Assembly: GCA_019423725.1 (NCBI GenBank)
Contig: JAHZAW010000050.1
Location: 16,833 to 80,832, forward strand
DNA length: 64,000 bases
Reading direction: 5' to 3'
Source: Clostridiales bacterium
GTDB lineage: Bacteria > Bacillota > Clostridia > Lachnospirales > Anaerotignaceae
The position numbers were made by a program, and so were the translations under genes. Below, piece after piece: positions 24,989-33,668 of this stretch. Position 1 is the stretch's first letter; every line of letters begins with the position of its first letter. A model generated the notes under the pieces. The model saw only the letters and a program-made list of their open reading frames with translations, had not been told where the DNA came from and did no database searches.

Positions 24989-26048
24989 TCATTGTCACCG
25001 TCCCCAGCACAAATACTTCCTCTCTGGTACACTCAATATTTGATGTGGAGGAGTTCACCAGCAGGTCCCTATAGTCGAGAACTCCCTCCGCTTCCAGTAT
25101 CATAGCTCCTATCTTGGCATAGCTGATATAATACTGCCTGAAGGCCAGGTCAGAAAAATACCCTGCCAGTATATCCTTTATACTGTTTTTCACCTTTTCT
25201 CTGTCATAACCTTCGGCAGTAACTATGGCAGCGCTTATATCAATGGTCTTTGCACCCGCTGCAGCCACAGTACAAAAAGCTCCTATGGGAGCCTGTCCCT
25301 CACCCGTTCCGCTTATGCCGGGGTCAATATGTTCCTGAACGTCCTGCACCAGTTCTTCATCTGCCGGCAGGTGCTTCTGGTCGATTATTATGACCTTTAC
25401 GGTGTTGGGCCCATTCCAAAGGGGTATAACATAGGCGTCTGATACGCCAACCACTTCCTTTGCCCAGGCTTTATAGTGGGCTATATTTCCCGATGTGGGA
25501 GGGTCTCTTACATACTCAAGATATCTGTTTAAAAGTTCTTTGTCGCCCTCAGCATCATATCCTCCTGTCATAGGTTCGGGATTTATACATTCATTTATGC
25601 CGGATATGGTAACGGGCATATTTATGACGCTTTCAGCCGGTACATTTCCCTTAAGCCCCGCTTCCCTTGCCGTGACCGCTATGTCCGCCTCACCGTCAAC
25701 ATCACAGGCCTCATCGGCGGTAAAACCTATAAGACCGTCGGTTTCAAACAGGTCTCCCGCATTTACCGTACCCTTTCCCTTTACCCTGACTGATCCAACG
25801 GCACAGGCAGCCGGCTTCCTTGATATTCCTTCATTTCTATATGTATAGTTTTCCAGTTCATCACCAGTCAGGTTGTAAATATCAAGTTTTAAAGCATCCT
25901 CAGCTACCCTGTCTGAGGTGTCCTTTAAAGCCATAGCCACACCCTTTGTTATCTCCCATAAGAAATACCCCTTGGCCTTTTCGTAAATGTCGCTTATGCC
26001 GTTTAATATTTTGTTTTGTATATCGCTTACGGGTCTTTTTTCATACAT
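24981..26048 (-). CDS. Baseplate J-like protein (XkdT type)
   Basis: 355 residues forming the baseplate wedge. Recognisable elements: EGISRKPAACAVGSVRVKG, then NVPAESVINMPVTISGINECINPEPMTGGYDAEGDKEL split across the middle, and the conserved RDPPTSGNIAHYKAWAKEVVGVSDAYVIPLWNGPNTVKV region. Overlaps neighbours on both sides, as in PBSX (xkdT). Confidence 0.93.
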   Translation of the reverse strand: MYEKRPVSDIQNKILNGISDIYEKAKGYFLWEITKGVAMALKDTSDRVAEDALKLDIYNLTGDELENYTYRNEGISRKPAACAVGSVRVKGKGTVNAGDLFETDGLIGFTADEACDVDGEADIAVTAREAGLKGNVPAESVINMPVTISGINECINPEPMTGGYDAEGDKELLNRYLEYVRDPPTSGNIAHYKAWAKEVVGVSDAYVIPLWNGPNTVKVIIIDQKHLPADEELVQDVQEHIDPGISGTGEGQAPIGAFCTVAAAGAKTIDISAAIVTAEGYDREKVKNSIKDILAGYFSDLAFRQYYISYAKIGAMILEAEGVLDYRDLLVNSSTSNIECTREEVFVLGTVTMNE

Positions 26049-26502
26049 GGATGATCACCGTCCTTGATGCCTTTTCTCCGTTAATCAGCCTGCAGGTAAA
26101 CTCCACTGACAGCTTTCTGCCCTTAAACTCATAAAAATAGTCCTCCACATAGTCCACATATTTATGGGCCTGTATCTGCTCGGTTATCTCCCTTTTAAGC
26201 TCCGAAGCAAAATAATCGGGAGGCAGATATTTCTGGCCGATATATTTATATACGGATATGCCGAAATCTCCGTCCTTCTCAACGGTATAAACCTTATATT
26301 TATCCAGTTCGGTCCTGAGTATATGCTCGATATACTGGCATACGGCCTCAACGGGAGTACACTCCACAAATCTGCCGTCGGTAAGGACGTGGCAGCCCTT
26401 TTCATAATCAAATTTAAGGACCCTGCCAAGGACAGGCTCATCTCTTTCAGCCAGATCCTTTACCGCCAGGCTGAGGTCCGCTTCTATCTCAGGAAACATC
26501 AT
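26041..26502 (-). CDS. Baseplate protein, DUF2634 (XkdS, gp25-like)
   Basis: 153 residues with the W/gp25-like fold pattern: AVCQYIEHILRTELDKYKVY, YKYIGQKYLPPDYFASELKREI and KLSVEFTCRLINGEK. The homologue in PBSX is XkdS, encoded just before XkdT as here. It joins baseplate wedges to the tail tube. Confidence 0.85.
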   Translation of the reverse strand: MMFPEIEADLSLAVKDLAERDEPVLGRVLKFDYEKGCHVLTDGRFVECTPVEAVCQYIEHILRTELDKYKVYTVEKDGDFGISVYKYIGQKYLPPDYFASELKREITEQIQAHKYVDYVEDYFYEFKGRKLSVEFTCRLINGEKASRTVIIHV

Positions 26503-26909
26503 AGACCACCTGCCCTTACAGCTTTGCCAAGTATAAAATAATTCTGATTATCCGAAGAATAAACAATGACGGTGTCACCGGTCTTAAGCTCATCCAATGT
26601 TGCCACGTCCGTATCGGGTATGCCTGCCGTAACGACTTTATGGCTGTGTGAGCCGTCGGAGCAGGAGGCTGAATTTGTGCTTCCGTCGGCAGCGGCGGTC
26701 TTTATATTTACTCTCCTTGTGTATCCCTTTAAAAGATAGTCGGCTATATAGGCGTTTTTAATTACTATCTGACCTTCCATAATGGATACGGCTAAAGACG
26801 GCGGCGGTGATATGACCTTACCCGTTACCATTCCTATCATATTCGGATTGTCCCTGTCTTTTATGGCCTGTGCCATATCGTCTGCCCATTGATTTTTAAT
26901 ATCACTCAC
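26499..26909 (-). CDS. Baseplate protein, DUF2577 (XkdR)
   Basis: 136 residues. OB-fold-type protein with GMVTGKVISPPPSLAVSIMEGQIVIKNAYIADYLL and TLDELKTGDTVIVYSSDNQNYFILGKAV, the DUF2577 pattern. It sits between XkdQ and XkdS homologues and overlaps both. Confidence 0.85.
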   Translation of the reverse strand: MSDIKNQWADDMAQAIKDRDNPNMIGMVTGKVISPPPSLAVSIMEGQIVIKNAYIADYLLKGYTRRVNIKTAAADGSTNSASCSDGSHSHKVVTAGIPDTDVATLDELKTGDTVIVYSSDNQNYFILGKAVRAGGL

Positions 26910-27873
26910 CCCACTTTGTCATATCCGCTGAGAGCGTATGTATGCCGTCTTTTATGGTGTGTCTGCAGTTTGTTATGAGGTATTTCCCGAAAATATTGTT
27001 TTCCTCATCTTCATAGGTTATTATCCTGCCTGAACGCACATTGTCAGCTCCCGGCATATCGGTCGTCAGCGTTCTGTTTATGCTTCCCTGCTCCTTAAGT
27101 CTGTTTTTGGCGATATTTGCCGCCTGGCTTATGTTCTTTTCCTCTATGACCTCTACGGTCTGCCTGAGCCCGGAGACGGATATATCCTTATCGTTCCTGG
27201 CTTCAGCTATGATGCGGTAGCTCTCAGCCGAACCGGACACCACCACAACGGAATTGCTTATGCCTGATATGCTTTCGGTGATAACAGGTGAAGAAGGAGT
27301 ATTTGCAACATCAAATTCCGCTATGTTATCCGCCGGCTTAAAGGTGCCCGTGACCTCAAAGGGCGGATAAATATAAAATACAGACCCTCTCATCTCCATA
27401 TACAGGTTTTGGGCATTTTCGCCCTTATCCTGGGAAACGATGTCCTTTATGATGTCCGAAGGATGCTCGTTAAAGTATATTTTCTTTATAACAGCCGTCA
27501 TTTCCGTAAGTATGGCACACTCAATGCCGCACCTTGAGCATACCTGTTTCACCGCCTCATCAGCCCTTACCGAATTAAACTGGATTATGATGGTGCTCTT
27601 ACCCATAAAATATGCAAAATCATACAGTCTGCAGGATGCGGTGCCGTCAAGGGGGTCTGTGGCCTCCGATACTATACCTCTGAAAAGTTCTTCCTCCTCA
27701 TTTCTTAAAATAAGAATATCCTTTCCCTGCACCTTGAAGTCCGCCCCGGTAAAAACAGTAAGGCTCATATCGGCTCCGATGCTGTCGGTGCTGTCGCCCC
27801 ATTCCATATCTCCCGTTATCTCCGTTATGTCATAAAGCTCACTGCCCCTTGCGTCATAAATATGATAGCTCAC
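26902..27873 (-). CDS. Baseplate hub protein XkdQ-like
   Basis: 323 residues. Hub-type (gpD/gp27-like) pattern: GDMEWGDSTDSIGADMSLTVF, ILRNEEEELFRGIVSEATDP, then RCGIECAILTEM and ENAQNLYMEMRGSVFYIYPP. Order and overlap with the XkdP- and XkdR-like genes match PBSX. It closes the tip of the tail tube. Confidence 0.88.
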   Translation of the reverse strand: MSYHIYDARGSELYDITEITGDMEWGDSTDSIGADMSLTVFTGADFKVQGKDILILRNEEEELFRGIVSEATDPLDGTASCRLYDFAYFMGKSTIIIQFNSVRADEAVKQVCSRCGIECAILTEMTAVIKKIYFNEHPSDIIKDIVSQDKGENAQNLYMEMRGSVFYIYPPFEVTGTFKPADNIAEFDVANTPSSPVITESISGISNSVVVVSGSAESYRIIAEARNDKDISVSGLRQTVEVIEEKNISQAANIAKNRLKEQGSINRTLTTDMPGADNVRSGRIITYEDEENNIFGKYLITNCRHTIKDGIHTLSADMTKWGE

Positions 27874-28298
27874 TGTCCCAGCCTCCTTACCTTTACAAAT
27901 ACATATTCCTTAAGCTCTAGACGATAGGATACGTCCAGGTTTCTCATCACCTGCCAGGTAAAATTCTGTACCGTGACAGCCATATTCAGTATTTCTCTGT
28001 TTGTATCGGTTATGACTATCCTGATGGGCTTTCTCTCATCTGCCCATTTTTCAAAAAACCTTATGTATGAGCTATAATCGGTGGTACTTCCGGGTCTCAT
28101 AAAGGGATAGCGTCTGCTTGGAAAAAAGCTTTCCAGTGTCAGGCTCCTTAAGCCCTTTACGCCTATGAGATTAAGCTCTCCGTAAAGGGTATTTATGGAT
28201 GATGAGCTGTAGCTCTTATCCACTTGGGGCAGGTCCTGAGGTATGACAGGTATTATTTTTATTTCCTCATTGTTATTTGCGGAAAATATGATATCCAT
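27870..28298 (-). CDS. Tail/baseplate protein resembling the XkdP N-terminal domain
   Basis: About 142 residues: KIIPVIPQDLPQVDKSYSS, LNLIGVKGLRSLTLESFFPSR, then FEKWADERKPIRIVITDTN. This is the domain that begins XkdP; the LysM domain usual in XkdP is absent, so it is a short version. The start at 28298 follows GGGGAATAAAA. It lies between tape measure and hub genes, as expected. Confidence 0.8.
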   Translation of the reverse strand: MDIIFSANNNEEIKIIPVIPQDLPQVDKSYSSSSINTLYGELNLIGVKGLRSLTLESFFPSRRYPFMRPGSTTDYSSYIRFFEKWADERKPIRIVITDTNREILNMAVTVQNFTWQVMRNLDVSYRLELKEYVFVKVRRLGQ

Positions 28299-28341
28299 TT
28301 TTATTCCCCGTTTCCTGATGTGCCTTTCTCTCTGTCTTTGG

Positions 28342-30000
28342 TTATGCCTTAGCAAGCCTGAAAAGCACTTCTTTTGCTATGTATTCACCAAATTCCTTTT
28401 TGGCGCTGTCATTGCTGTAGAGGTTGCCCTGTACAGTAAGATATACGTTTATATTGTTTCCGCCCTTTGGCACCCTGTCGGAGGGAGTTATTTTAGAGCC
28501 GGAAGGCAGGGTCAAAAGCTCAGGACCCCTTTCTCCCACCCAGGTGGTGCCGCCGCGCCAGTATTGTGTACCCAGGGCGTTTTTACCCGGACTTTTATCG
28601 TTTCTTTCATCCTTGACGGTTATTTCCGCCTTGGCACTTCCTCCGCCAAAGAGATTTTTAAGCCATTGAGGCACAAGGGAGGATATGGGCGATATTATAT
28701 GTTCACTGACCCACTGGGACATACTTGAAAATACTGACTTTATCCCTTCCCATACGGCTGATGCCTTCTCTTTTACGGTATTTACCATATTCCCCAGATT
28801 GGTCTTTATTATCTCTATTTCACCGCTTATGAATGATGTTACCTTATCCCAGTTCTGATAAAGCAGATAAAGGGCCGTAACAACAGCAGTTATGCCAAAT
28901 ACGACCATACCAAGGGGAGTTAAAGCCATTGTGCCGTTTAAAAGTCCCCATACCACCTGTACACCGGTTATGGCGGTCTTTATCAAGCCGGCTGCCTTAA
29001 CGGCTCCGTAAAATGTTGTGACTGCCACAGCCAGGGTCTTTATACCTTCCTTGTGTTCCGATACGAAGGACGCCACAGCCGATACACCGCTTTCTATCAC
29101 CCCGAAATAGTGAGCGGCTTTCTCCGCCAGACGGTCAAAGGTACCGTCCTTCTGCCACTGCTGCATCTTTTCGGATACGGCCTGCAGTTTATTCCTTATG
29201 AGGTCCAAAAGAGAGCCGGCCTTTACGCTTCCGTCCTCCTGCATACCTATTATTTTGGATAGTGCGCTTTTGGTTATGCCTGTGATGGTCGACCACATAC
29301 CCTTTGTGGTATTAGCCATCTTTTCCATACCGCCGCTGTATTTTTCCTCCATAAGGTCCACCAGAGCTTCATTGAATTTGGCAAGGTCCGTTATGCTTCC
29401 GCTATTATCGACCACCTGGACCCCTGACCATAGTTCGTTGGCCTTCTCGGTCACCATAGCCTTGGTTATTCCAAATTCCTTGAGCCTTTCCAGTTCCCCT
29501 GTCTGGGCATCGATGAGCGCTTCCGTGGCCTGTATCAGGTCTTTATTTGTGGCTGCTGCCATGTCTCCCGATAAAGAAAGCCATTTATAGGCATCCATTC
29601 CCATGGATTCAAACTTTGATGCCGCTTCTATCATCTGTCCGCCCTCATAGGGAGTTTTGTTGGCCAGATTTATGGCATAGGTCATTATGTCGGCGGCCTT
29701 TTGTGTATCCTTGGTGGCTGTCTCAAGCTGGGTCCTGTAGCCCTCCAGGTCAAAGGCTTCACTAAGGCCTGTTTTTACCGCCAGTCCGCCCAGGGCAGTT
29801 GCGGCTGCCGCTCCAAGCTTTACGGACTTTCCTATCATCTCATCGGCGGACTTTTTGAAGTTTTTGGCTAAAGAGATCATGCTTTTTGAAGCAGTCTGGG
29901 CTTCCTTTGACATTCCTTTTATGTTTTTAGATGCTTTTATGAGCCCTCCGGACATATTGTCCTTGAGGGTCAGTATGGTGCTTATAACCTTTGTGGACAT
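28342..30000 (-). CDS. Tail tape measure protein
   Basis: 552 residues. Sets tail length. An amphipathic N-terminal helix region (DNMSGGLIKASKNIKGMSKEAQTASKS) is followed by the PhageMin_tail core with TPYEGGQMIEAASKFESMGMD, several hydrophobic helices near residues 310-390, and the C-terminal RGGTTWVGERGPELLTLPSGSKI motif found in many tape measures. The start ATG at 30000 lies 8 bases from GGGGAG. A GTG at 30009 would be too close. Rather short, so the tail should be short (about 80 nm by the usual rule of thumb). Confidence 0.9.
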   Translation of the reverse strand: MSTKVISTILTLKDNMSGGLIKASKNIKGMSKEAQTASKSMISLAKNFKKSADEMIGKSVKLGAAAATALGGLAVKTGLSEAFDLEGYRTQLETATKDTQKAADIMTYAINLANKTPYEGGQMIEAASKFESMGMDAYKWLSLSGDMAAATNKDLIQATEALIDAQTGELERLKEFGITKAMVTEKANELWSGVQVVDNSGSITDLAKFNEALVDLMEEKYSGGMEKMANTTKGMWSTITGITKSALSKIIGMQEDGSVKAGSLLDLIRNKLQAVSEKMQQWQKDGTFDRLAEKAAHYFGVIESGVSAVASFVSEHKEGIKTLAVAVTTFYGAVKAAGLIKTAITGVQVVWGLLNGTMALTPLGMVVFGITAVVTALYLLYQNWDKVTSFISGEIEIIKTNLGNMVNTVKEKASAVWEGIKSVFSSMSQWVSEHIISPISSLVPQWLKNLFGGGSAKAEITVKDERNDKSPGKNALGTQYWRGGTTWVGERGPELLTLPSGSKITPSDRVPKGGNNINVYLTVQGNLYSNDSAKKEFGEYIAKEVLFRLAKA

Positions 30001-30005
30001 GCTAT

Positions 30006-30556
30006 TCACTCCCCGTCAACAGCCATTTTTTCCATATAAACCAGAGCCGCAGCCGTCATAAAACTCTTTTCCAAAGGTGTCCAGAGAGCCATTTCGCTGA
30101 GGCTGTGCCCCTTAAGCGCCCAGAACATATAAAGATTTAGGTTTGGTTCTCCTTCTTCGATGGCTTTTTTAATGATTCGGTCCTGTCGCTTTTATTTATA
30201 TCAAATTCACTGTTGAGCTCCGCTCCTATCTCAAATACGGTCTGTGCCGAGAAAAGTTTTCCCACCACATCATAGGGGTCCTTTATATCCAAAGCTTCAT
30301 GCAGCTGTGTATCGTGTAAAATTGGGCAGGTATCGTATATGAGATGGGAATAGGCGTCATACTGTTTTTCGGCGCTCTCTCCAAACTCATCAAAAAACCT
30401 CAAAAACTCGTCCTGGGTGGGAGTTCTGAATTCAAGGGACCTTTCCAAAAAAGGTATATCGATCTTAACGGTACGCTCCTTATATTTTGACTTCCACTCT
30501 ATGGACCTGAGAAGGTCGTCCATTGACGCATTTTCATATTTTCCCTTAGTCATCAT
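30006..30556 (-). CDS. Tail assembly chaperone G-T fusion by -1 frameshift
   Basis: The upstream protein (30137-30556) ends ESLKKPSKKENQT. The slippery heptamer A AAA AAG lies at 30164-30170. A -1 shift there continues KKAIEEGEPNLNLYMFW through KMAVDGE to a TGA at 30006-30008, adding about 54 residues and ending at the tape measure start. The downstream segment has no ribosome site or suitable start of its own. This is the classic gpG/gpGT arrangement immediately before tape measure genes. Confidence 0.78.
30137..30556 (-). CDS. Tail assembly chaperone, XkdN-like (unshifted product)
   Basis: 139 residues: VKIDIPFLERSLEFRTPTQDEFLRFFDEFG and YDAYSHLIYDTCPILHD, then EIGAELNSEFDIN and a lysine-rich end. 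Position between tube (XkdM) and tape measure is that of XkdN. It keeps the tape measure soluble before tube assembly. See the frameshifted fusion at 30006-30556. Confidence 0.85.
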   Translation of the reverse strand: MMTKGKYENASMDDLLRSIEWKSKYKERTVKIDIPFLERSLEFRTPTQDEFLRFFDEFGESAEKQYDAYSHLIYDTCPILHDTQLHEALDIKDPYDVVGKLFSAQTVFEIGAELNSEFDINKSDRTESLKKPSKKENQT

Positions 30557-30557
30557 C

Positions 30558-30983
30558 TCACCCCTTTATTGTTTCCAGGTTTTCGGCGTGGGAGAATTTT
30601 ATGGGAAAACTCTCCTCAATGGTTTTCTGTGCCTCAAACTTGGCTATGGACGCTTCGGTGAATACAACGCCGGTCAAAGCCCATCTTTCGGCCTGTCCCG
30701 TGGCACGGCTCTCCACCCTGGTGATTCGTTTTGTGTCAGGTATAACGCCGCTTCTGAAACCTTCGGCCGTTTTTGCCGCCAGTGAACTGTTCATCTTATA
30801 GGTCTCAAGGGTGCCCTCACCGGCATATCCTTCATATGCGGCATAGGTGGCAGGGTCTCCGCAGCAGGCAATATCCGAAAAGTTTCCAGTGAGCTTAAAG
30901 TCCACGCTTTTGACATTACATAAAAGCTCACCGTCCACCCATACGTTCCCGCCGATACCGTTTAAAAGTTTATTCCTATCCAT
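30558..30983 (-). CDS. Tail tube protein (XkdM-like)
   Basis: 141 residues, full length. Family pattern: NGIGGNVWVDGELLCNVKSVDFKLTG near the start, CCGDPATYAAYEGYAGEGTLETYKMNS mid-protein, and TGVVFTEASIAKFEAQKTIEESFPIKF at the end. Forms the inner tube. It lies directly after the sheath gene, as in PBSX. Confidence 0.93.
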   Translation of the reverse strand: MDRNKLLNGIGGNVWVDGELLCNVKSVDFKLTGNFSDIACCGDPATYAAYEGYAGEGTLETYKMNSSLAAKTAEGFRSGVIPDTKRITRVESRATGQAERWALTGVVFTEASIAKFEAQKTIEESFPIKFSHAENLETIKG

Positions 30984-30995
30984 TTAAAAACCTCC

Positions 30996-32081
30996 TCAGG
31001 CCAGATTTGATACAAATTCCAGATCTTCCATGGCCCCAAGTATTTTTATACTGTTTGAAAGAAATACCTTTCTCTTAAAGGTCATATTCCTTACCTTCGC
31101 CTCATCCCAGGAAGCCGCCTCGCTCTTTCCCGAGGCTAGCCAGGCCGATCGCTGTTCCTCCACATCTACACTGCAGAGATTATCATAATTTTTATCCAGC
31201 ACATTTTCATCGGCCAGATTCCTGAAATAACCGTTTACCGCCGAAATAAAAAGAACCTGGTTATCATACAGGTTTTTGTACTTTCCGCAGTAACCATCAC
31301 GCCAGGTGGAAGATATATCGTCCTTTATAAGGTCCATGGCCTCGACTATGTCTATGAATCTCATATCCTCGGTTTTTGTGGAGCCGTCCAGGGTAGTCAG
31401 TGAGTTTATGCCCCTGGCTGCCTTTACACTCTCATCGTCGTTATAGAGAATGAACTCTCCCTTATCAAGGGCGGCGTCCCTGTCCTCAACTTCCTGGACG
31501 TATGAAAGATTTGAACACAAATACCCGGTCGCACCCTGCTCCACATTGCAGCCGGCAAGCATTCCTGCCAGGGACGGCGTATATTTTTCTCCGCTGGCCT
31601 CTCCTCTGGCGTCGTTAAATGTCACCTTTGCATTTACCAGATTGACTATATGCATACAGTCAGGAGCCGTAAGACCAAACACCACGGCCTTATAGGTAAG
31701 GTTCTGGGCTTCCTGGGATACTATCCAGCTTTTAAGCTGTTCAAACTCCTCTTTTGTGCCGTCCGCAATGGTTATCCAGCCGGTGGTGAGCCTTTTTTTG
31801 ATGGCAGTCAAAGCGTCGTTTATGGCACCCTCAGCCGGAATTTTTACCACATAGACCTCCTTTGCCTTAAAGTTTAGGGCATCGGTTATGTAGAGCATAT
31901 TGGCGGCGGTATAATATGCCTTATCAGCCGAAGCAGCGGCGGCATCGGTGTATTTCACAAAGCCGCCTCCCTCGGTATCATCCTTTATTATTAAAACAGC
32001 CGTCCCCCTTTCACTTCTCTGAATGAAAGTCGAGGCCAGCTGTCTGAATTTTATTTCTATGGCGGGCATGGTAATGCTCAT
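30996..32081 (-). CDS. Contractile tail sheath protein (XkdK-like)
   Basis: 361 residues. The N-terminus IKFRQLASTFIQRSERGTAVLIIKDD is typical of Firmicutes sheath proteins; the C-terminal domain has YRNLADENVLDKNYDN and the final VRNMTFKRKVFLSNSIKILGAMEDL strands that interlock subunits. Its presence makes this a contractile-tailed phage. Confidence 0.94.
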   Translation of the reverse strand: MSITMPAIEIKFRQLASTFIQRSERGTAVLIIKDDTEGGGFVKYTDAAAASADKAYYTAANMLYITDALNFKAKEVYVVKIPAEGAINDALTAIKKRLTTGWITIADGTKEEFEQLKSWIVSQEAQNLTYKAVVFGLTAPDCMHIVNLVNAKVTFNDARGEASGEKYTPSLAGMLAGCNVEQGATGYLCSNLSYVQEVEDRDAALDKGEFILYNDDESVKAARGINSLTTLDGSTKTEDMRFIDIVEAMDLIKDDISSTWRDGYCGKYKNLYDNQVLFISAVNGYFRNLADENVLDKNYDNLCSVDVEEQRSAWLASGKSEAASWDEAKVRNMTFKRKVFLSNSIKILGAMEDLEFVSNLA

Positions 32082-32582
32082 TTATATCATCTCCTTATCT
32101 GCGCTGTCCGTATCCTCCGTATAGTCCATACTGTCAGTGCAGTTTATTATGCTGTTTTTAAGCTCCTCCGCAAGGGGGATATCTTCCTGAGGTATTTCCT
32201 CAAGTATGGAAAAATCAAAACTGCACAGCATATTGCTGCCGTTTATTTCCGTCTGGACATTTTCCGGGTATATAACAAAATCATCGGTTATAAAAAGCGG
32301 CTCCAGCAGTTTTGTTTCCAAAATGTCAGCTATTTGCAGGGCTTCCGTGCGGTACTGCCTAGCATCACTGGTATAAAAATATATTTCACAGCTTATCTGC
32401 ATAAATCTTGAGCAGGCGGATATGACCGTTCTTTCCAGATTATCGGTAAATATCCTGGCAGATGGTCTTTCGGGTTCCTTTTCATCGTTCGATATGACCC
32501 TTATTTCCCTGCCGTAGACTTCTGCTGCCGTTTCCCTTACGAAGGAGACTAAGCCCTCATTTATACGGCTCATACTTATCAT
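32082..32582 (-). CDS. Phage tail terminator / completion protein (DUF6838-like)
   Basis: 166 residues: VYGREIRVISNDEKEPERPSARIF, CSRFMQISCEIYFYTSDARQYRTEALQIADILE and FDFSILEEIPQE, the pattern of tail terminators placed before the sheath gene in clostridial prophages. Strongly acidic C-terminal tail. Overlaps the preceding gene by 4 bases. Confidence 0.75.
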   Translation of the reverse strand: MISMSRINEGLVSFVRETAAEVYGREIRVISNDEKEPERPSARIFTDNLERTVISACSRFMQISCEIYFYTSDARQYRTEALQIADILETKLLEPLFITDDFVIYPENVQTEINGSNMLCSFDFSILEEIPQEDIPLAEELKNSIINCTDSMDYTEDTDSADKEMI

Positions 32583-33013
32583 CGGGCAGCCTCCTTTGTT
32601 ATTTTTTCTATGAGTTTGTCCAAGTCGCTGTAAAATGTATTTTTAAAATTATCGGAAGCCGCTCCGAATACATTCCTTCCCGCAACGACGCCTATTTTTT
32701 CTCCTTTTCTTGCACCCCTGTTTATCACCTGGTCGTGTCCCAATTCAAGGAGGTGCGCCTTTCTGTCTGCACTTTGAACACCTCCAGAGTATACGCCTTT
32801 TTTCTTATATGTTTTTCTCTTTTTTATGGATGAATGGTACTTTCCGCTTACTTTAAATACCGCCTTTACGGCTTCACCCTTTGTTTTAGAGGTAAGTTTT
32901 TGGGATTCCCTGTTTATAAAAAAGGATATCTCCTTAGGCATGGTCTTTTCCGCAGTTTCCAAAAGATTTTTCGTGAACTTATCAAACTCGGAAATGTCTA
33001 TCCCCTGTGCCAC
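32579..33013 (-). CDS. HK97 gp10-like neck protein
   Basis: 144 residues. KRFxNL-type start (FDKFTKNLLETAEKTMPKEI), central basic region KYHSSIKKRKTYKKKGVYSG, then AHLLELGHDQVINRG, a version of the LLE-GH motif of the gp10 family. The start is GTG after GGGAGG. Lies between the head closure and terminator genes. Confidence 0.82.
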   Translation of the reverse strand: MAQGIDISEFDKFTKNLLETAEKTMPKEISFFINRESQKLTSKTKGEAVKAVFKVSGKYHSSIKKRKTYKKKGVYSGGVQSADRKAHLLELGHDQVINRGARKGEKIGVVAGRNVFGAASDNFKNTFYSDLDKLIEKITKEAAR

Positions 33014-33348
33014 TATTTTTCCTCCCTTCTGCAGTATATCTGTATCCTGTCACGCTGTTTGAAATATGGGTACACATACATAAAATGATACTTTTCACCG
33101 TCAAAAACAAAATATGGCTCCCTGAGATTTTTGGGAAGGGCCGCACTTCTGACTATGAACAGATGGGTTATCTCACTGCCTTCCATATCTCCGGCGATAT
33201 TTACGTTTTTTCCCGACGACGGTGTTATGCCTGCCCACAGGGTGCCTAAATACTTAGGCACATCGCAGTCCTCGCCGATCTCATTCACCGAGGGCTCTGA
33301 AGCATACAGATCTACGGGATATTTAAGCTGGTTTACAAGATCATTCAT
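33013..33348 (-). CDS. Head-tail joining / head closure protein
   Basis: About 111 residues, strand-rich: NDLVNQLKYPVDLYASEPSVNEIGE, KYLGTLWAGITPSSGKNV and THLFIVRSAALPKNLREPYFVFDGEKYHFMYVYP, a pattern of head closure (SPP1 gp16-like) adaptors. Start at 33348 after GAGGGTGAA. Confidence 0.75.
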   Translation of the reverse strand: MNDLVNQLKYPVDLYASEPSVNEIGEDCDVPKYLGTLWAGITPSSGKNVNIAGDMEGSEITHLFIVRSAALPKNLREPYFVFDGEKYHFMYVYPYFKQRDRIQIYCRREEK

Positions 33349-33634
33349 AATCTTCACCCTCCAGCTGAAGCTGCAGAAGCAGGCTTGAGTTTATCCAGGA
33401 CAGCTTCTCATTTGTCGTATCGACACTATAGAGCCTGTTCTCATACATGGACGCTGTAATATTGAGAAACAGGAGCTTTACCCTGGGGTCTTCGGCTTTA
33501 TAATCTCCCACCGCCGACTTTATATAATCAGCGGCCGCCTGCATTATGATTTCCAGTATTTCATCGTCACCGTCAAAGTCTATCCTCAGATACTTTTTGA
33601 CACTCGCAAGATTCACAAGATCCATCAGTTCCAT
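33341..33634 (-). CDS. Head-tail connector (gp6-like, Phage_connect_1)
   Basis: Ninety-seven residues: VKKYLRIDFDGDDEILEIIMQAAADYIKSAVG and KLLFLNITASMYENR, the signature of DNA-packaging connector proteins (HK97 gp6 family). It forms the ring below the portal. Follows the capsid gene. Confidence 0.88.
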   Translation of the reverse strand: MELMDLVNLASVKKYLRIDFDGDDEILEIIMQAAADYIKSAVGDYKAEDPRVKLLFLNITASMYENRLYSVDTTNEKLSWINSSLLLQLQLEGEDYE

Positions 33635-33668
33635 GGCATCACTCCCTTATTCCCATACTTCTCCAAAA

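Noticed and set aside
28243..28728. Plus-strand ORF of 161 codons
   Set aside because: Antisense to the tape measure gene; late phage genes here are all leftward.
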